NCBI RefSeq assembly: GCF_004769635.1
Contig: NZ_RQGH01000008.1
Location: 1-64,000, forward strand
Length of the DNA: 64,000 bases
Direction: 5' to 3'
Origin: Leptospira jelokensis
Lineage (GTDB): Bacteria > Spirochaetota > Leptospiria > Leptospirales > Leptospiraceae
This document shows positions 36,283 to 45,376 of this stretch, piece after piece. The position numbers were made by a program, and so were the translations under genes. A model generated the notes under the pieces. The model did not search any database. It had not been told where the DNA came from and saw only the letters and a list, made by a program, of their open reading frames with translations. Within the stretch, counting starts at the first letter, position 1. Each line of letters starts with the position of its first letter.

Positions 36283-38295
36283 ATGAAAAAATTCCTGATT
36301 TCCCTACTCATTTCGGTGTTTCCACTCCTTGGCCAGCCACTTCCGAAGGTGAAGGATGTAAGGTTTTATCCACCGCTCAACACCCAAAATGTCGAATACA
36401 ATCCCATCATTTCGCCTACAGGAAGGTATCTTGTTTTCCAATCAAATCGGCCAGGGGGAGAAGGGGGGATGGACATTTGGATTTCAGAAAACTTAAGTTT
36501 TCCAGACCGAATGAAATTGCCTGTTTGGTCAGCGCCTAAAAATTTTCGTGAACTCAACACTACCAATTTCGAAGGGATGTTTTCCATTCTTTTTGATGAA
36601 GAAGAAAAACCATACGAACTCTACTTTACATCTGTTCGAGATAAAACCCAAAAAGACATAAAGAAAAACCGAGAAGGGTATGACGGTTTAAACCTCTATT
36701 ACACAAAAATCAACCAAAGGACAGGGCTTTGGGCAGTACCTATCCATTTAAACGAAATCAATTCTAACTTCGAAGACAAAATGCCTGCGGTTTCGCCTGA
36801 TGGCTGTTCGGTTGTGTTTTCTTCTAATAGGCCAGGTGGACTCGGTGGATTCGATTTATGGATCTCCAAACGAGAACCAACAACAAAAGACACAGAAAAG
36901 AGCCCTGACAAACCAAAAATCAAATGCCGAGATGGAGTTTGGCAAAAACCAATTTCACTTGGACCCGTGATCAACACGGGGGAAGATGAAATTAGTCCGA
37001 ATTTTCATTGGGATGGACTTCGGTTGTATTTTAGTTCTAACCGAGGGGACAAAAATAGAAAGTTTAGTTTTTATTACAGTGAATTGAACGAAGCAAGTGG
37101 TCAGTTTGAAACTCCGAAACTACTAGGAAATCCATTTAATACCAACCAACCACTGTCAGGCGAATCGACAGGATTTCCTTTTGATACTCCGTCAGATTAT
37201 TCAACCTATAGTTTGTGGGAAGAAAGTGATAACGAGGGGATTTCGGTTACTTTTGACGACTTATGGTTTTACTTTGCATCAAATCGTCCAGGGGGAGAAG
37301 GGCAGTTTGATATCTACAGAACCATGGTTCCAGAAGACCTACGACGTACCTATGAATTTGTTTTCCGAGGTTTAGTGTTAGATGGATCGGAAGCCATCAT
37401 GATTGGATTGGATTCCACATTGAAAATCTATGATGATACAAAGCCAATCCAAGTGATCACTTCTAAACGAATCGGTGCAGATCTCTCTACTGAAGACGCA
37501 GAAAATTTTCGTACCACAATTCGAACAGGCAAATTGTATCGGGTGGAAGTTTCGTCACCTGGGTTTCATCCAACAGAGTTACTCCTCGACCTTCGGGGCA
37601 ATGTTGGTAAAGACAAAGAGCAGTACTCGCAGATCATTTTACAGCCGATCAGACCCATCAAAGAGAACCGTCCTGATAAAACCATCCAAGGTATTCGTTT
37701 TGTTGTGAAGGATAAAAAAACAGACCTTGTGATTCCGAATGCCATTAGCTTTTACTTTGACGATCTTACAAGGAAAGGGAAATCATTGGTGGCGAAAGAT
37801 GGTCATTTTGATTTGGAAGCAACACCGACCATGGATTTTGAAATCCTGGCCCGGGCTAAAGGATACAAAGAAGAAACCTTTTTGTTTTCCAAGGAAAAAA
37901 TTGCCGAGATGTCAGGGAAAGAAACGGTATTGTATCTCCGAAACATAAAAGACTTTGATGATTTGTACAATACAATTATTTATTTCCCGTTCAATGAACG
38001 AACATTGAGTGATGAAGATAAGAGAAAATTAGACCTTTTCGCGGACTTCCTCATCCAACATAAAAATGAAAAAGTTGAAATTGGTGGGCACACTGATAAT
38101 ATAGGGAATAAGGAATACAACATCAATCTAAGTGAAGATAGAGCACTTTCTGTTTACCAATACTTACGTCTCAAAGGAGTTCCTAAAGAACGAATGAAGG
38201 TGCAAGCCTATCATTATTCTCAACCCATCGCGGACAATGAAACGGAAGAAGGGCGATCTCGCAATAGACGTGTGAATTTTAAGAAGATAGACTAA
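36283..38295 (+). CDS. PD40 beta-propeller and OmpA C-terminal domain protein
   Basis: A 670-residue exported protein (signal about 1-18, PLLGQ). Four PD40/TolB-like repeats with the core S-N-R-P-G-G-x-G-x-x-D lie within residues 35-360. A carboxypeptidase-like beta region spans about 360-550. The OmpA/MotB peptidoglycan-binding domain (about 560-670) has IYFPFNERTL, GGHTDNIGN and NLSEDRALSVYQYL. It probably tethers the outer membrane to peptidoglycan. The next gene starts two bases after its stop codon. Confidence 0.88.
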   Translation: MKKFLISLLISVFPLLGQPLPKVKDVRFYPPLNTQNVEYNPIISPTGRYLVFQSNRPGGEGGMDIWISENLSFPDRMKLPVWSAPKNFRELNTTNFEGMFSILFDEEEKPYELYFTSVRDKTQKDIKKNREGYDGLNLYYTKINQRTGLWAVPIHLNEINSNFEDKMPAVSPDGCSVVFSSNRPGGLGGFDLWISKREPTTKDTEKSPDKPKIKCRDGVWQKPISLGPVINTGEDEISPNFHWDGLRLYFSSNRGDKNRKFSFYYSELNEASGQFETPKLLGNPFNTNQPLSGESTGFPFDTPSDYSTYSLWEESDNEGISVTFDDLWFYFASNRPGGEGQFDIYRTMVPEDLRRTYEFVFRGLVLDGSEAIMIGLDSTLKIYDDTKPIQVITSKRIGADLSTEDAENFRTTIRTGKLYRVEVSSPGFHPTELLLDLRGNVGKDKEQYSQIILQPIRPIKENRPDKTIQGIRFVVKDKKTDLVIPNAISFYFDDLTRKGKSLVAKDGHFDLEATPTMDFEILARAKGYKEETFLFSKEKIAEMSGKETVLYLRNIKDFDDLYNTIIYFPFNERTLSDEDKRKLDLFADFLIQHKNEKVEIGGHTDNIGNKEYNINLSEDRALSVYQYLRLKGVPKERMKVQAYHYSQPIADNETEEGRSRNRRVNFKKID

Positions 38296-38296
38296 T

Positions 38297-39421
38297 ATGA
38301 TCAATCGAGTCAAAATCCATTTCGACCAAGAACGCGACTATCTTCCACTGGAAGCAGTTCGTGTTTTGCCAGAGTTTTTCAAACAAATGATGGCTGGGAA
38401 TGGTTTGTACCTCAAAGGTTATGATTCACAAGTTAAGGTAAAGTTTAAGGGTGAACGCCCTGATGGAGCTCATATTTGGGAATTGGAAACAATGCCTGAA
38501 ATGATCGAAACCATTTTTACAATCCAAGCCACTCCCAGTTTCCATGTTGAACTTGATTACGAACTACAAAACCAAAAAGATAATTTGTTACTTGGTAAAG
38601 TGATCGATCGTAGGCAAACCTACACCACTCGTCAAGATCCAAGAAATGAGAAAGTGAGAGGGAATGTAGTTGCTTCTAACTTTCTAATCGCAAAAACAAA
38701 TATTGATTTTTCAAAACTAACTGGCGTTAGTTCTCAAGTGATATTGTCTGATATCCAAAGGACAGTTTTGAAAAATTACCCACAGTCAAAAGTAGTTTTT
38801 TTATCCTCTTCCATCCACAGTGATGAAATTGATTTGATGAAAGAGCATAAAAAACCAATTTTCATTTTGGATACAGAAACGTTTGAGTCACTTAATTCTG
38901 ATGAAGTTTTTGACCCTAAAAAAACGTTTGAAGATGAATTTTTACTCGATGACAAAGTTTTAGAATACAAAAAGAAAAAAATTGGATCTTACATCTATTA
39001 CCCACTTTTCATCCAGATGAAAGAAATGCATTTTTTCGCATACCTTTCATTGGAAACCGAACGAACCAGAATTCCTAGTGAAGTTTTGGATTTGTTTAAA
39101 GAGGTTGAACGTACATTTCAAGAAAGAATTATGGATTCTAATACCCATATTCTTGATATTAAACAAAACGTTTTAAACGTTTCCCGAGGTGGAGTCGCCT
39201 TGGAAGTGAACGATATGGAAATTATAAAAGCACTAAAAGTGAAACCAACTTTTACATTGGATATAAATTTTAAATTACAAGCTCCAATTCGGATGGCTGT
39301 TGAACTACGCCATTTGGAGGAAGTAAATGATTTTTATCGATTGGGAGGAAGGATTACTGGTGTGAGTGGTGATAAAAAAGCCAAAGAGATTTACCATAGT
39401 CTCATTGATTTTTTTAATTAA
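38297..39421 (+). CDS. PilZ-like protein, DUF1577 type
   Basis: A 374-residue soluble protein. An early RRQTY-x2-RQDPRNEK stretch and a late NVSRGGVALEV (the D/N-x-S-x2-G motif of PilZ) are consistent with a C-terminal PilZ-like module; classical R-x3-R is only approximate. It resembles a Leptospira-specific uncharacterised family that I recall as DUF1577. The 53981 gene in this window has the same general layout. A cyclic-di-GMP effector role is inferred. It follows the OmpA-type gene directly. Confidence 0.6.
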   Translation: MINRVKIHFDQERDYLPLEAVRVLPEFFKQMMAGNGLYLKGYDSQVKVKFKGERPDGAHIWELETMPEMIETIFTIQATPSFHVELDYELQNQKDNLLLGKVIDRRQTYTTRQDPRNEKVRGNVVASNFLIAKTNIDFSKLTGVSSQVILSDIQRTVLKNYPQSKVVFLSSSIHSDEIDLMKEHKKPIFILDTETFESLNSDEVFDPKKTFEDEFLLDDKVLEYKKKKIGSYIYYPLFIQMKEMHFFAYLSLETERTRIPSEVLDLFKEVERTFQERIMDSNTHILDIKQNVLNVSRGGVALEVNDMEIIKALKVKPTFTLDINFKLQAPIRMAVELRHLEEVNDFYRLGGRITGVSGDKKAKEIYHSLIDFFN

Positions 39422-39447
39422 TTCACTCGGTTCAATAGGAGCCATCA

Positions 39448-40761
39448 TTGAAAGAACAAAAGTTAACCACAGAAAATTATAAAGGCACCAGGGATTTTTA
39501 TCCTGAGGATATGCGCCTTCGGAATTATTTATTTTCCGTAATGAAAGATGTAGTTCGGTCCTATGGGTACGAAGAGTACGATGGTCCGATGGTAGAATCC
39601 CTTGATTTGTACCGCGCAAAAACTGGCGAAGAAATCGTTGGAAAACAAATTTACAACTTTATCGATAAAGGGGATCGCGAAGTGGCGATTCGCCCTGAGA
39701 TGACACCTACGGTTGCGCGTATGGTGGCTAAAAAATTAAGAGAATTACCAAGACCCATTCGTTGGTTTTCGATTCCAAATTTATGGAGATATGAACAACC
39801 AGGCCACGGTCGATTGCGGGAACATTGGCAATTGAATGTCGATATGTTTGGTGTGGCAAGTAGCCGTGCCGAGTTAGAAATTTTATCTTTGGCCTGTGAC
39901 ATTTTATTTGCCTTTGGAGCCCCCAAAAGCAGTTTTAAGGTTACGATCTCACATAGGTCCCTTCTAGATGAATTTTTGTTAGATGGTCTAAAAGTAAGTC
40001 CGAACCAAGCGCATGAAGTTTCAAAAATTTTGGACAAAAAAAACAAAATCACCCAAGACGAATACGTTGCACTTGTCGGTAAAACGATACCAAACGATCC
40101 AACTGCAGTTTCTAAAATTGATTTATTTTTAAATTCGACTGTTGATTCACTCAAACAAATCCCGGGTATCAAAGAAGATACTTTAAAAGTTATTTCAGAG
40201 TTGTTTGAAGGAATCAAAACCATTGGACTTGCTGACATTGTTCATTTTGATCCTTCTGTAGTCAGAGGATTTGATTATTACACTGGTTTTATATTTGAAA
40301 TCTTTGACACTTCTCCGCAAAACAAACGTTCGTTGTATGGTGGGGGAAGGTATGATAATTTGATTGGCCTTTTTTCCAATGAAGAATTGACAGGGATCGG
40401 ATTTGGATTAGGGGATGTTACTTTACAAAACTTCTTAACTGCTCACAATTTGTTACCTAGTTTTGCCAATGATGCAACGGTTTATATCCCTCTACTCGAT
40501 GATTCCTCTTTTGCAGAGAATCATAATTTTGCAAAAGAGTTACGCAAAGAGAAAATCAATGTCGAAGTTTCATTAGTTTCCCAAAAAATGGGAAAACAAC
40601 TTTCTTATGCAGAAAAGAAAGGATACCGATGGATATTACTTCGAGGGGAAGACGAAATTAAATCGGGAACTGTTACGTTAAAGGATATGGCCTCAAGAAA
40701 TCAGTTTACATTTAGTTTCTCGGAAGCACTTCAAAAGATTAAAGAAGAGCTTTTGAAATGA
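39448..40761 (+). CDS. hisS: Histidyl-tRNA synthetase
   Basis: A 437-residue class II synthetase. Motif 1 region GTRDFYPEDM, motif 2 region RWFSIPNLWRYEQPG, the HisA signature VRGFDYYTGFIFEI, motif 3 region GIGFGLGD and a C-terminal anticodon-binding domain (YIPLLDD...). Charges tRNA-His. The start is TTG with AATAGGAG six bases upstream. It overlaps the PAP2 gene by ATGA. Confidence 0.93.
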   Translation: MKEQKLTTENYKGTRDFYPEDMRLRNYLFSVMKDVVRSYGYEEYDGPMVESLDLYRAKTGEEIVGKQIYNFIDKGDREVAIRPEMTPTVARMVAKKLRELPRPIRWFSIPNLWRYEQPGHGRLREHWQLNVDMFGVASSRAELEILSLACDILFAFGAPKSSFKVTISHRSLLDEFLLDGLKVSPNQAHEVSKILDKKNKITQDEYVALVGKTIPNDPTAVSKIDLFLNSTVDSLKQIPGIKEDTLKVISELFEGIKTIGLADIVHFDPSVVRGFDYYTGFIFEIFDTSPQNKRSLYGGGRYDNLIGLFSNEELTGIGFGLGDVTLQNFLTAHNLLPSFANDATVYIPLLDDSSFAENHNFAKELRKEKINVEVSLVSQKMGKQLSYAEKKGYRWILLRGEDEIKSGTVTLKDMASRNQFTFSFSEALQKIKEELLK

Positions 40762-41291
40762 ATTGGATTGGTTCCCTTGATTTAAAATTTTCCACTTGGA
40801 TTCAAAAACATTTACATCATAAAAACTTGAGTTGGGTTTTATCTCGAGTGAATCGTGGAGAAATGTTTGCCTTGGTATTATTGCCATTGATGTTTATCAG
40901 TGATTTATACAAACCCGTTTACTTCAGTTTGCCATTTGTTTTGGTATTCACCTATATGACTGATCGTTTGGTTTTGGTTTTAAAAAAATATTTTGCTAGG
41001 AAACGTCCGCTCGTGAGTGTGATGGGCAAAGTGGATTCCAATCCCGATATGAAACATTCCTTCCCTTCTGCTCATAGTGCTAACTCAATTGTTGTTGCAA
41101 CTATTCTTGTATTTGCCTTTGGAGAAACTCCATATTTCTTTTTCTTTAGTTTGTTTGCAGGTGTTGGGAGGTTAATTACCTTACATCACTTTGTTAGTGA
41201 TATTGTCGGAGGATGGATGATTGGATTTAGTATTGGACTTGTGGCTGTTACAGTTCATTATTTTTTATGGCCAATCTTAGTAAGTTTATGA
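40758..41291 (+). CDS. PAP2-family membrane phosphatase
   Basis: A 177-residue protein with five or six membrane helices. The three phosphatase signature motifs are visible: [18 protein letters not shown] and [11 protein letters not shown]. It dephosphorylates a lipid phosphate such as undecaprenyl pyrophosphate, phosphatidate or lipid A. It is coupled by 4-base overlaps to hisS upstream and to the acyltransferase downstream; the latter pairing suggests lipid A or phospholipid metabolism. Confidence 0.88.
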   Translation: MNWIGSLDLKFSTWIQKHLHHKNLSWVLSRVNRGEMFALVLLPLMFISDLYKPVYFSLPFVLVFTYMTDRLVLVLKKYFARKRPLVSVMGKVDSNPDMKHSFPSAHSANSIVVATILVFAFGETPYFFFFSLFAGVGRLITLHHFVSDIVGGWMIGFSIGLVAVTVHYFLWPILVSL

Positions 41292-42211
41292 AATACATTG
41301 GTTATTTTTTTTCCTTTATCATAGTTTACCTTTTTTATTCTCCCTTTAAAATTTTACCATATAAGTGGTGTTTGTCTTACGGAATGTTTTTAACAAACTT
41401 AATCTACAAGTTTGATAAAAAACATAGAAAGGTTGCAGCAGAAAATATTTCATTTGCGTTTCCAAACTACTCTGAAAATCAAATTTTAGATTTGGTCAAA
41501 GCACATTACCAACATTTGGGAATTTTACTGGCTCACACCCTTTGGGCACCACGGATGACTCGTGCTTGGTTAGATGAATACTTAGAAGTTGATGAAAACA
41601 GCTTAAAAATTGAAGAAGAAACGAAAAAACAAGGTGTGGGTGTCATCCTCATCTCTGGTCATTTTGGAACTTGGGAGATTTTGGTACAATTCTTAGGGAT
41701 TCGAATGAAGGGTGGTGGGATTTACAAAAAAGTGAGAAATCCTTTTGTAGATTCTCTTTTAAAACGAATGCGTTCCAAAAATGGAGTGGTTTTGGTTCCC
41801 GTACAAGAATCAACACAGGTGATCAAACTACTCAAACAAGGGTATTGGATTGGTTTTGGAGCTGACCAAAACGCTGGTAAGGCGGGCATTTTTGTTCCCT
41901 TTATGAACAGACAAGCTTCTACGTTCGTTGGACCAGCACTGATGGCATACCTTACTGGTGCCAAAATGCTTTATTATTCTGTGTTAGCTGGTAAAGAGGG
42001 AAAGGTCATTGTTCGAGTGAAGGATCTTGGATTTGTGGATAAAAAATTATATCCTACTAAAGATGAAGTCATCCGCCATTATACAGAACTTTGGACCAAA
42101 ACATTAGAAGAAGAAGTGAAGTTATTCCCAGAACAATACTTTTGGGTGCACCGCCGTTGGCGGACTCAACCCGCTCCCGAGGTCGCAAGTAATACAACCA
42201 GTGCAATTTGA
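41288..42211 (+). CDS. LpxL/HtrB-family lipid A acyltransferase
   Basis: A 307-residue protein from ATG 41288, which forms ATGA with the PAP2 stop codon; an earlier in-frame start would overlap more. An N-terminal membrane anchor (about 3-22) precedes the HX4D/E-type motif in SGHFGTWE near residue 120, followed by GADQNAGK and [11 protein letters not shown]. It transfers an acyl chain to lipid A precursors or phospholipids. Its partner, a PAP2 phosphatase, is just upstream. Confidence 0.88.
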   Translation: MKYIGYFFSFIIVYLFYSPFKILPYKWCLSYGMFLTNLIYKFDKKHRKVAAENISFAFPNYSENQILDLVKAHYQHLGILLAHTLWAPRMTRAWLDEYLEVDENSLKIEEETKKQGVGVILISGHFGTWEILVQFLGIRMKGGGIYKKVRNPFVDSLLKRMRSKNGVVLVPVQESTQVIKLLKQGYWIGFGADQNAGKAGIFVPFMNRQASTFVGPALMAYLTGAKMLYYSVLAGKEGKVIVRVKDLGFVDKKLYPTKDEVIRHYTELWTKTLEEEVKLFPEQYFWVHRRWRTQPAPEVASNTTSAI

Positions 42212-42328
42212 GTTTTTAAAATTTGTATACAACTCCATTTGGGGGATTACAAATTTTCTGATTCTTTGGATATAGCTAGGAAGCCGCTGGAACGAAACTA
42301 GATTGGAAGATTTGGATTAGTGGAAAGT

Positions 42329-42350
42329 AAGGCCAGAAGGATCTGGCCTT
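42329..42350. terminator. Bidirectional intrinsic terminator
   Basis: A perfect 9-base stem (AAGGCCAGA/TCTGGCCTT) with an AGGA loop sits between the convergent acyltransferase and transhydrogenase genes. A short TTTGTGTTT run follows on the plus strand and TTACTTT on the minus strand. Confidence 0.75.
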
Positions 42351-42360
42351 TGTGTTTAGA

Positions 42361-43488
42361 TCACTCTCCTAAAAGAGCGAGTGTTGGTTTGTGGCGAATG
42401 GAACCATTTTCTGCGATCATACAAGCATTGATGATTTCATCTTCCAAATTGATGTTAAATTGTTTTTCTTTGTTCACAAACAACTTCAGAAAGTTAACAA
42501 TGTTTTTTGCATACATTTTACTTGCATCCATTGGTTGGGTACTTTGTAGGTTTGAGTTTCCGATGATGGTGATCCCTTTGTAAACGATGGTTTTATCATT
42601 TTCTGTTAACTCACAATTTCCACCATTTACTGCAGCAAGGTCAACGATCACAGAACCTTGTCTCATTTTATCTACCATCTCTTTTGTGATGAGAACAGGG
42701 GCCTTCCTTCCTGGGATGAGGGCAGTTGTGATGATGATATCTGCTTTTTCAGCATACTTTGCAATTGCTTCTTTTTGGCGTCTTTGGTAATCTTCCGATT
42801 GTTCCACTGCATAACCACCTGTGTTGGATGCATCGGCGGCACCTTCTACTTCCACAAATTTTGCGCCTAGTGACATACACTGTTCTTTCACTTCAGGTCG
42901 AGTGTCAAATACGTCGACAACAGCACCTAACCTTCGCGAGGTTGCAATTGCTTGTAATCCTGCAACACCAGCACCTAAAATCAAAACTCTAGCAGGTGTT
43001 ATCGTTCCAGCGGCGGTTGTCAACATTGGGAAAAATCGACTGTAATTAGAAGCGGCAAGTAATACTGCTTTGTATCCAGAAACTGTTGCTTGGCTACTAA
43101 GTACGTCCATGGATTGGGCACGTGTGATCCGTGGGATTGTATCCATTGAAAAGATTTTGAAGGAAGCAGTCGCAATTTCTTTTACTTTTTTTGGGAATGC
43201 CAAAGGAGAAAGAGTTGCAATGTAAAGTTTGTCTTTTCCAATTTTTTTGGCACTAGTTTCATCCAGTGCATGAATGGAAACAATGATGTCAGAACCAGAT
43301 AAAATAGAATCTCTTGATTCTACAGATGCTCCAACGTCTTTATAATCTTGGTCAGAGAAAAATGCATTATCCCCAGCAGTGGATTCAATAGAAACACTGA
43401 ATCCTAATTTTTTTAGAGGATCAATCACATCTGGAGTGATCGCAACACGATTTTCAAACGATGGTTCTTTGATTACACCTATTTTCAT
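42361..43488 (-). CDS. pntA: NAD(P) transhydrogenase subunit alpha (part 1)
   Basis: A 375-residue protein of the alanine dehydrogenase/PntA domain I family. It has KEPSFENRVAITP and the Rossmann loop GAGVAGLQAI, then RRLGAVVDVFD and the hallmark PGRKAPVLI loop, which is specific to proton-translocating transhydrogenase rather than alanine dehydrogenase. It lacks the membrane segments, so it is a split alpha-1 subunit. Partner alpha-2 and beta genes are not adjacent; downstream is a convergent terminator. Cotranscribed with the UDP-glucuronate decarboxylase. Confidence 0.88.
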   Translation of the reverse strand: MKIGVIKEPSFENRVAITPDVIDPLKKLGFSVSIESTAGDNAFFSDQDYKDVGASVESRDSILSGSDIIVSIHALDETSAKKIGKDKLYIATLSPLAFPKKVKEIATASFKIFSMDTIPRITRAQSMDVLSSQATVSGYKAVLLAASNYSRFFPMLTTAAGTITPARVLILGAGVAGLQAIATSRRLGAVVDVFDTRPEVKEQCMSLGAKFVEVEGAADASNTGGYAVEQSEDYQRRQKEAIAKYAEKADIIITTALIPGRKAPVLITKEMVDKMRQGSVIVDLAAVNGGNCELTENDKTIVYKGITIIGNSNLQSTQPMDASKMYAKNIVNFLKLFVNKEKQFNINLEDEIINACMIAENGSIRHKPTLALLGE

Positions 43489-43489
43489 T

Positions 43490-44422
43490 TTATACTCTTT
43501 TGCTAAAATATTCGATTGTCTTTTTTACACCTTCCACAAGTGGAACAGTGGTTGCATAATTCAATTTTTCTTTCGCCAAACTAAGATTTGGTTTTCTTCT
43601 GGTTGGGTCATCTTGTGGAAGTGGAAGGTAAATGATTTTGGATTTACTTCCTGTTTCTTTGATCACAAGTTCAGCCAATTCTTTTACAGTAAATTCGCCT
43701 TCATTGCCTAAATTCACTGGTCCTACAAAGTTTTCGACATTCATCATATCGATGATACCTTTTACGAGATCATCCACAAAACAAAATGACCTTGTTTGGC
43801 TTCCATCACCATAAATCGTAATGTCTTCGCCACGTAAGGCTTGGACAATAAAATTGCTGACCACACGGCCATCATCAGGAATCATCCGTGGCCCATATGT
43901 GTTAAAAATTCTAATCACACGGATATCGACGCCATGTTGCCTATGGTAATCAAAACATAGAGTTTCGGCGACACGTTTCCCTTCATCATAACAACTGCGG
44001 ATACCAATGGTATTCACGTTCCCCCAATATGATTCGTTTTGTGGGTGCTCCAAAGGGTTTCCATACACTTCTGATGTACTGGCTTGCAAAATCCGAGCCT
44101 TCACTCGTTTCGCAAGGCCAAGCATATTCATCATCCCTAATACATTCGTTTTGATCGTTTTGATAGGGTTACTTTGGTAATGAACAGGAGATGCTGGGCA
44201 TGCCATATTGTAAATTTGATCCACTTCTAGTTTGATTGGATCGGTAATGTCATGACGGATGAGTTCAAAATTGGGATTCGAAAGTAAGTGGGTGAGATTT
44301 TCCTTTCGTCCCGTGTGGAAATTGTCTAAGACAATGATTTTGTTTCCCGCATTTAACAAACTTTCTGCCAAATGGGACCCGATGAAGCCGGCTCCACCGG
44401 TAATGAGAATTCTTTTTGCCAT
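43490..44422 (-). CDS. uxs: UDP-glucuronate decarboxylase (UDP-xylose synthase)
   Basis: A 310-residue extended SDR with [30 protein letters not shown], a Y-x3-K in [10 protein letters not shown] and [25 protein letters not shown] and RSCYDEGKR are characteristic of Uxs enzymes, which convert UDP-glucuronate to UDP-xylose via an NAD-bound intermediate. It supplies sugars for surface glycans such as those made by the glycosyltransferase cluster at 10-16 kb. Only a base separates it from pntA. Confidence 0.9.
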   Translation of the reverse strand: MAKRILITGGAGFIGSHLAESLLNAGNKIIVLDNFHTGRKENLTHLLSNPNFELIRHDITDPIKLEVDQIYNMACPASPVHYQSNPIKTIKTNVLGMMNMLGLAKRVKARILQASTSEVYGNPLEHPQNESYWGNVNTIGIRSCYDEGKRVAETLCFDYHRQHGVDIRVIRIFNTYGPRMIPDDGRVVSNFIVQALRGEDITIYGDGSQTRSFCFVDDLVKGIIDMMNVENFVGPVNLGNEGEFTVKELAELVIKETGSKSKIIYLPLPQDDPTRRKPNLSLAKEKLNYATTVPLVEGVKKTIEYFSKRV

Positions 44423-44479
44423 TGAGATTCTATATTTGTGAAGTCGGTGTCCTACGCAAATGAAAATTTGCGCGAAGGA

Positions 44480-45361
44480 TTAGCCCTGGTTGTCTTTCGA
44501 GGGTGGTTCCAAAAAGAAATTGGGAGGCAAAACGATCCCACTTTCTGGGTCAACTCCTCGTTTTTCTAACCAAAGTTTGGCCTCTGGTGACAATTCACCT
44601 GGGAATCGTTCAAACTGTTCCAAGGATTCTTGCGGTTCGTGGTGTCCTTCATGGGAGAGTGAGGATCTGAGTGACATAAATATGATCCCGATGCTGAGTA
44701 GGGACCAAAGTGTTGCAATGAGGTAACCCAAAATGATGACCACAGTTGGAATTTCTTCGTTTTGTAAATCCTCTGGGCCAAGTCCAGCCATCCAAAATGC
44801 TAAGATCCCAGCATCCGTTTCTGTCAAACGGTCTGCAAAATCGGATAAATCATACAAGGAATACAAAGAGATACTCGTCCCCAAAAATACAAGGGATAGG
44901 ATGGATGCAGTTTCACCTAACATTCCGACTACGAGGATTCCAACACCCCAAAAGATTCCTGTAAAATAGGCCAAATCTCCGAGTTTCGAATACAATACAC
45001 TGACGGAGATTAAAAACAACCCAAACAAAATCATTGTTTGGCGAGCATGACGTCCTTGGAATCCTAATCGTAATAACATAGCCCCAACCAGGGAAGAACC
45101 GATATAACCTGCTGATACAACGAGGATAAAGGAACCTCGGAACGAAGCTGGGATTGCAATGGTTTCGCCACCTTCATTTCCGTGTAAGGTTATGCCCTTG
45201 ACTACGCCACCGCTAAAGAGGGCGGCTGTGGCATGGCAGATCTCATGAATGAGAACCACAAATTCTTTTAGATAAGATGTGAATTGGTGATCCCAAAACG
45301 CCACTAAACTCAAAATGAGAGATAAAAAAATGACAAACTTAACTGGTTTCTCTGCCATCAT
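44480..45361 (-). CDS. M50-type membrane metallopeptidase
   Basis: A 293-residue polytopic protein. The zinc motif HEICH sits in a membrane segment (VVLIHEICHATAALF near residues 36-50), and six or more hydrophobic helices follow. There is an acidic, cytoplasmic C-terminal tail. It matches the M50B group related to SpoIVFB/S2P-like intramembrane proteases. It is the last gene of the argJ operon, downstream of two SpoIIE-like genes. No ribosome site is clear at the tandem ATGs (45361 or 45358). Substrate unknown. Confidence 0.78.
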   Translation of the reverse strand: MMAEKPVKFVIFLSLILSLVAFWDHQFTSYLKEFVVLIHEICHATAALFSGGVVKGITLHGNEGGETIAIPASFRGSFILVVSAGYIGSSLVGAMLLRLGFQGRHARQTMILFGLFLISVSVLYSKLGDLAYFTGIFWGVGILVVGMLGETASILSLVFLGTSISLYSLYDLSDFADRLTETDAGILAFWMAGLGPEDLQNEEIPTVVIILGYLIATLWSLLSIGIIFMSLRSSLSHEGHHEPQESLEQFERFPGELSPEAKLWLEKRGVDPESGIVLPPNFFLEPPSKDNQG

Positions 45362-45376
45362 CGATTTAAGTATCGG

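Noticed and set aside
39651..40238. 195-codon minus-strand open frame inside hisS
   Set aside because: It lies wholly within a confidently identified gene; no family motif, and no ribosome site of note.
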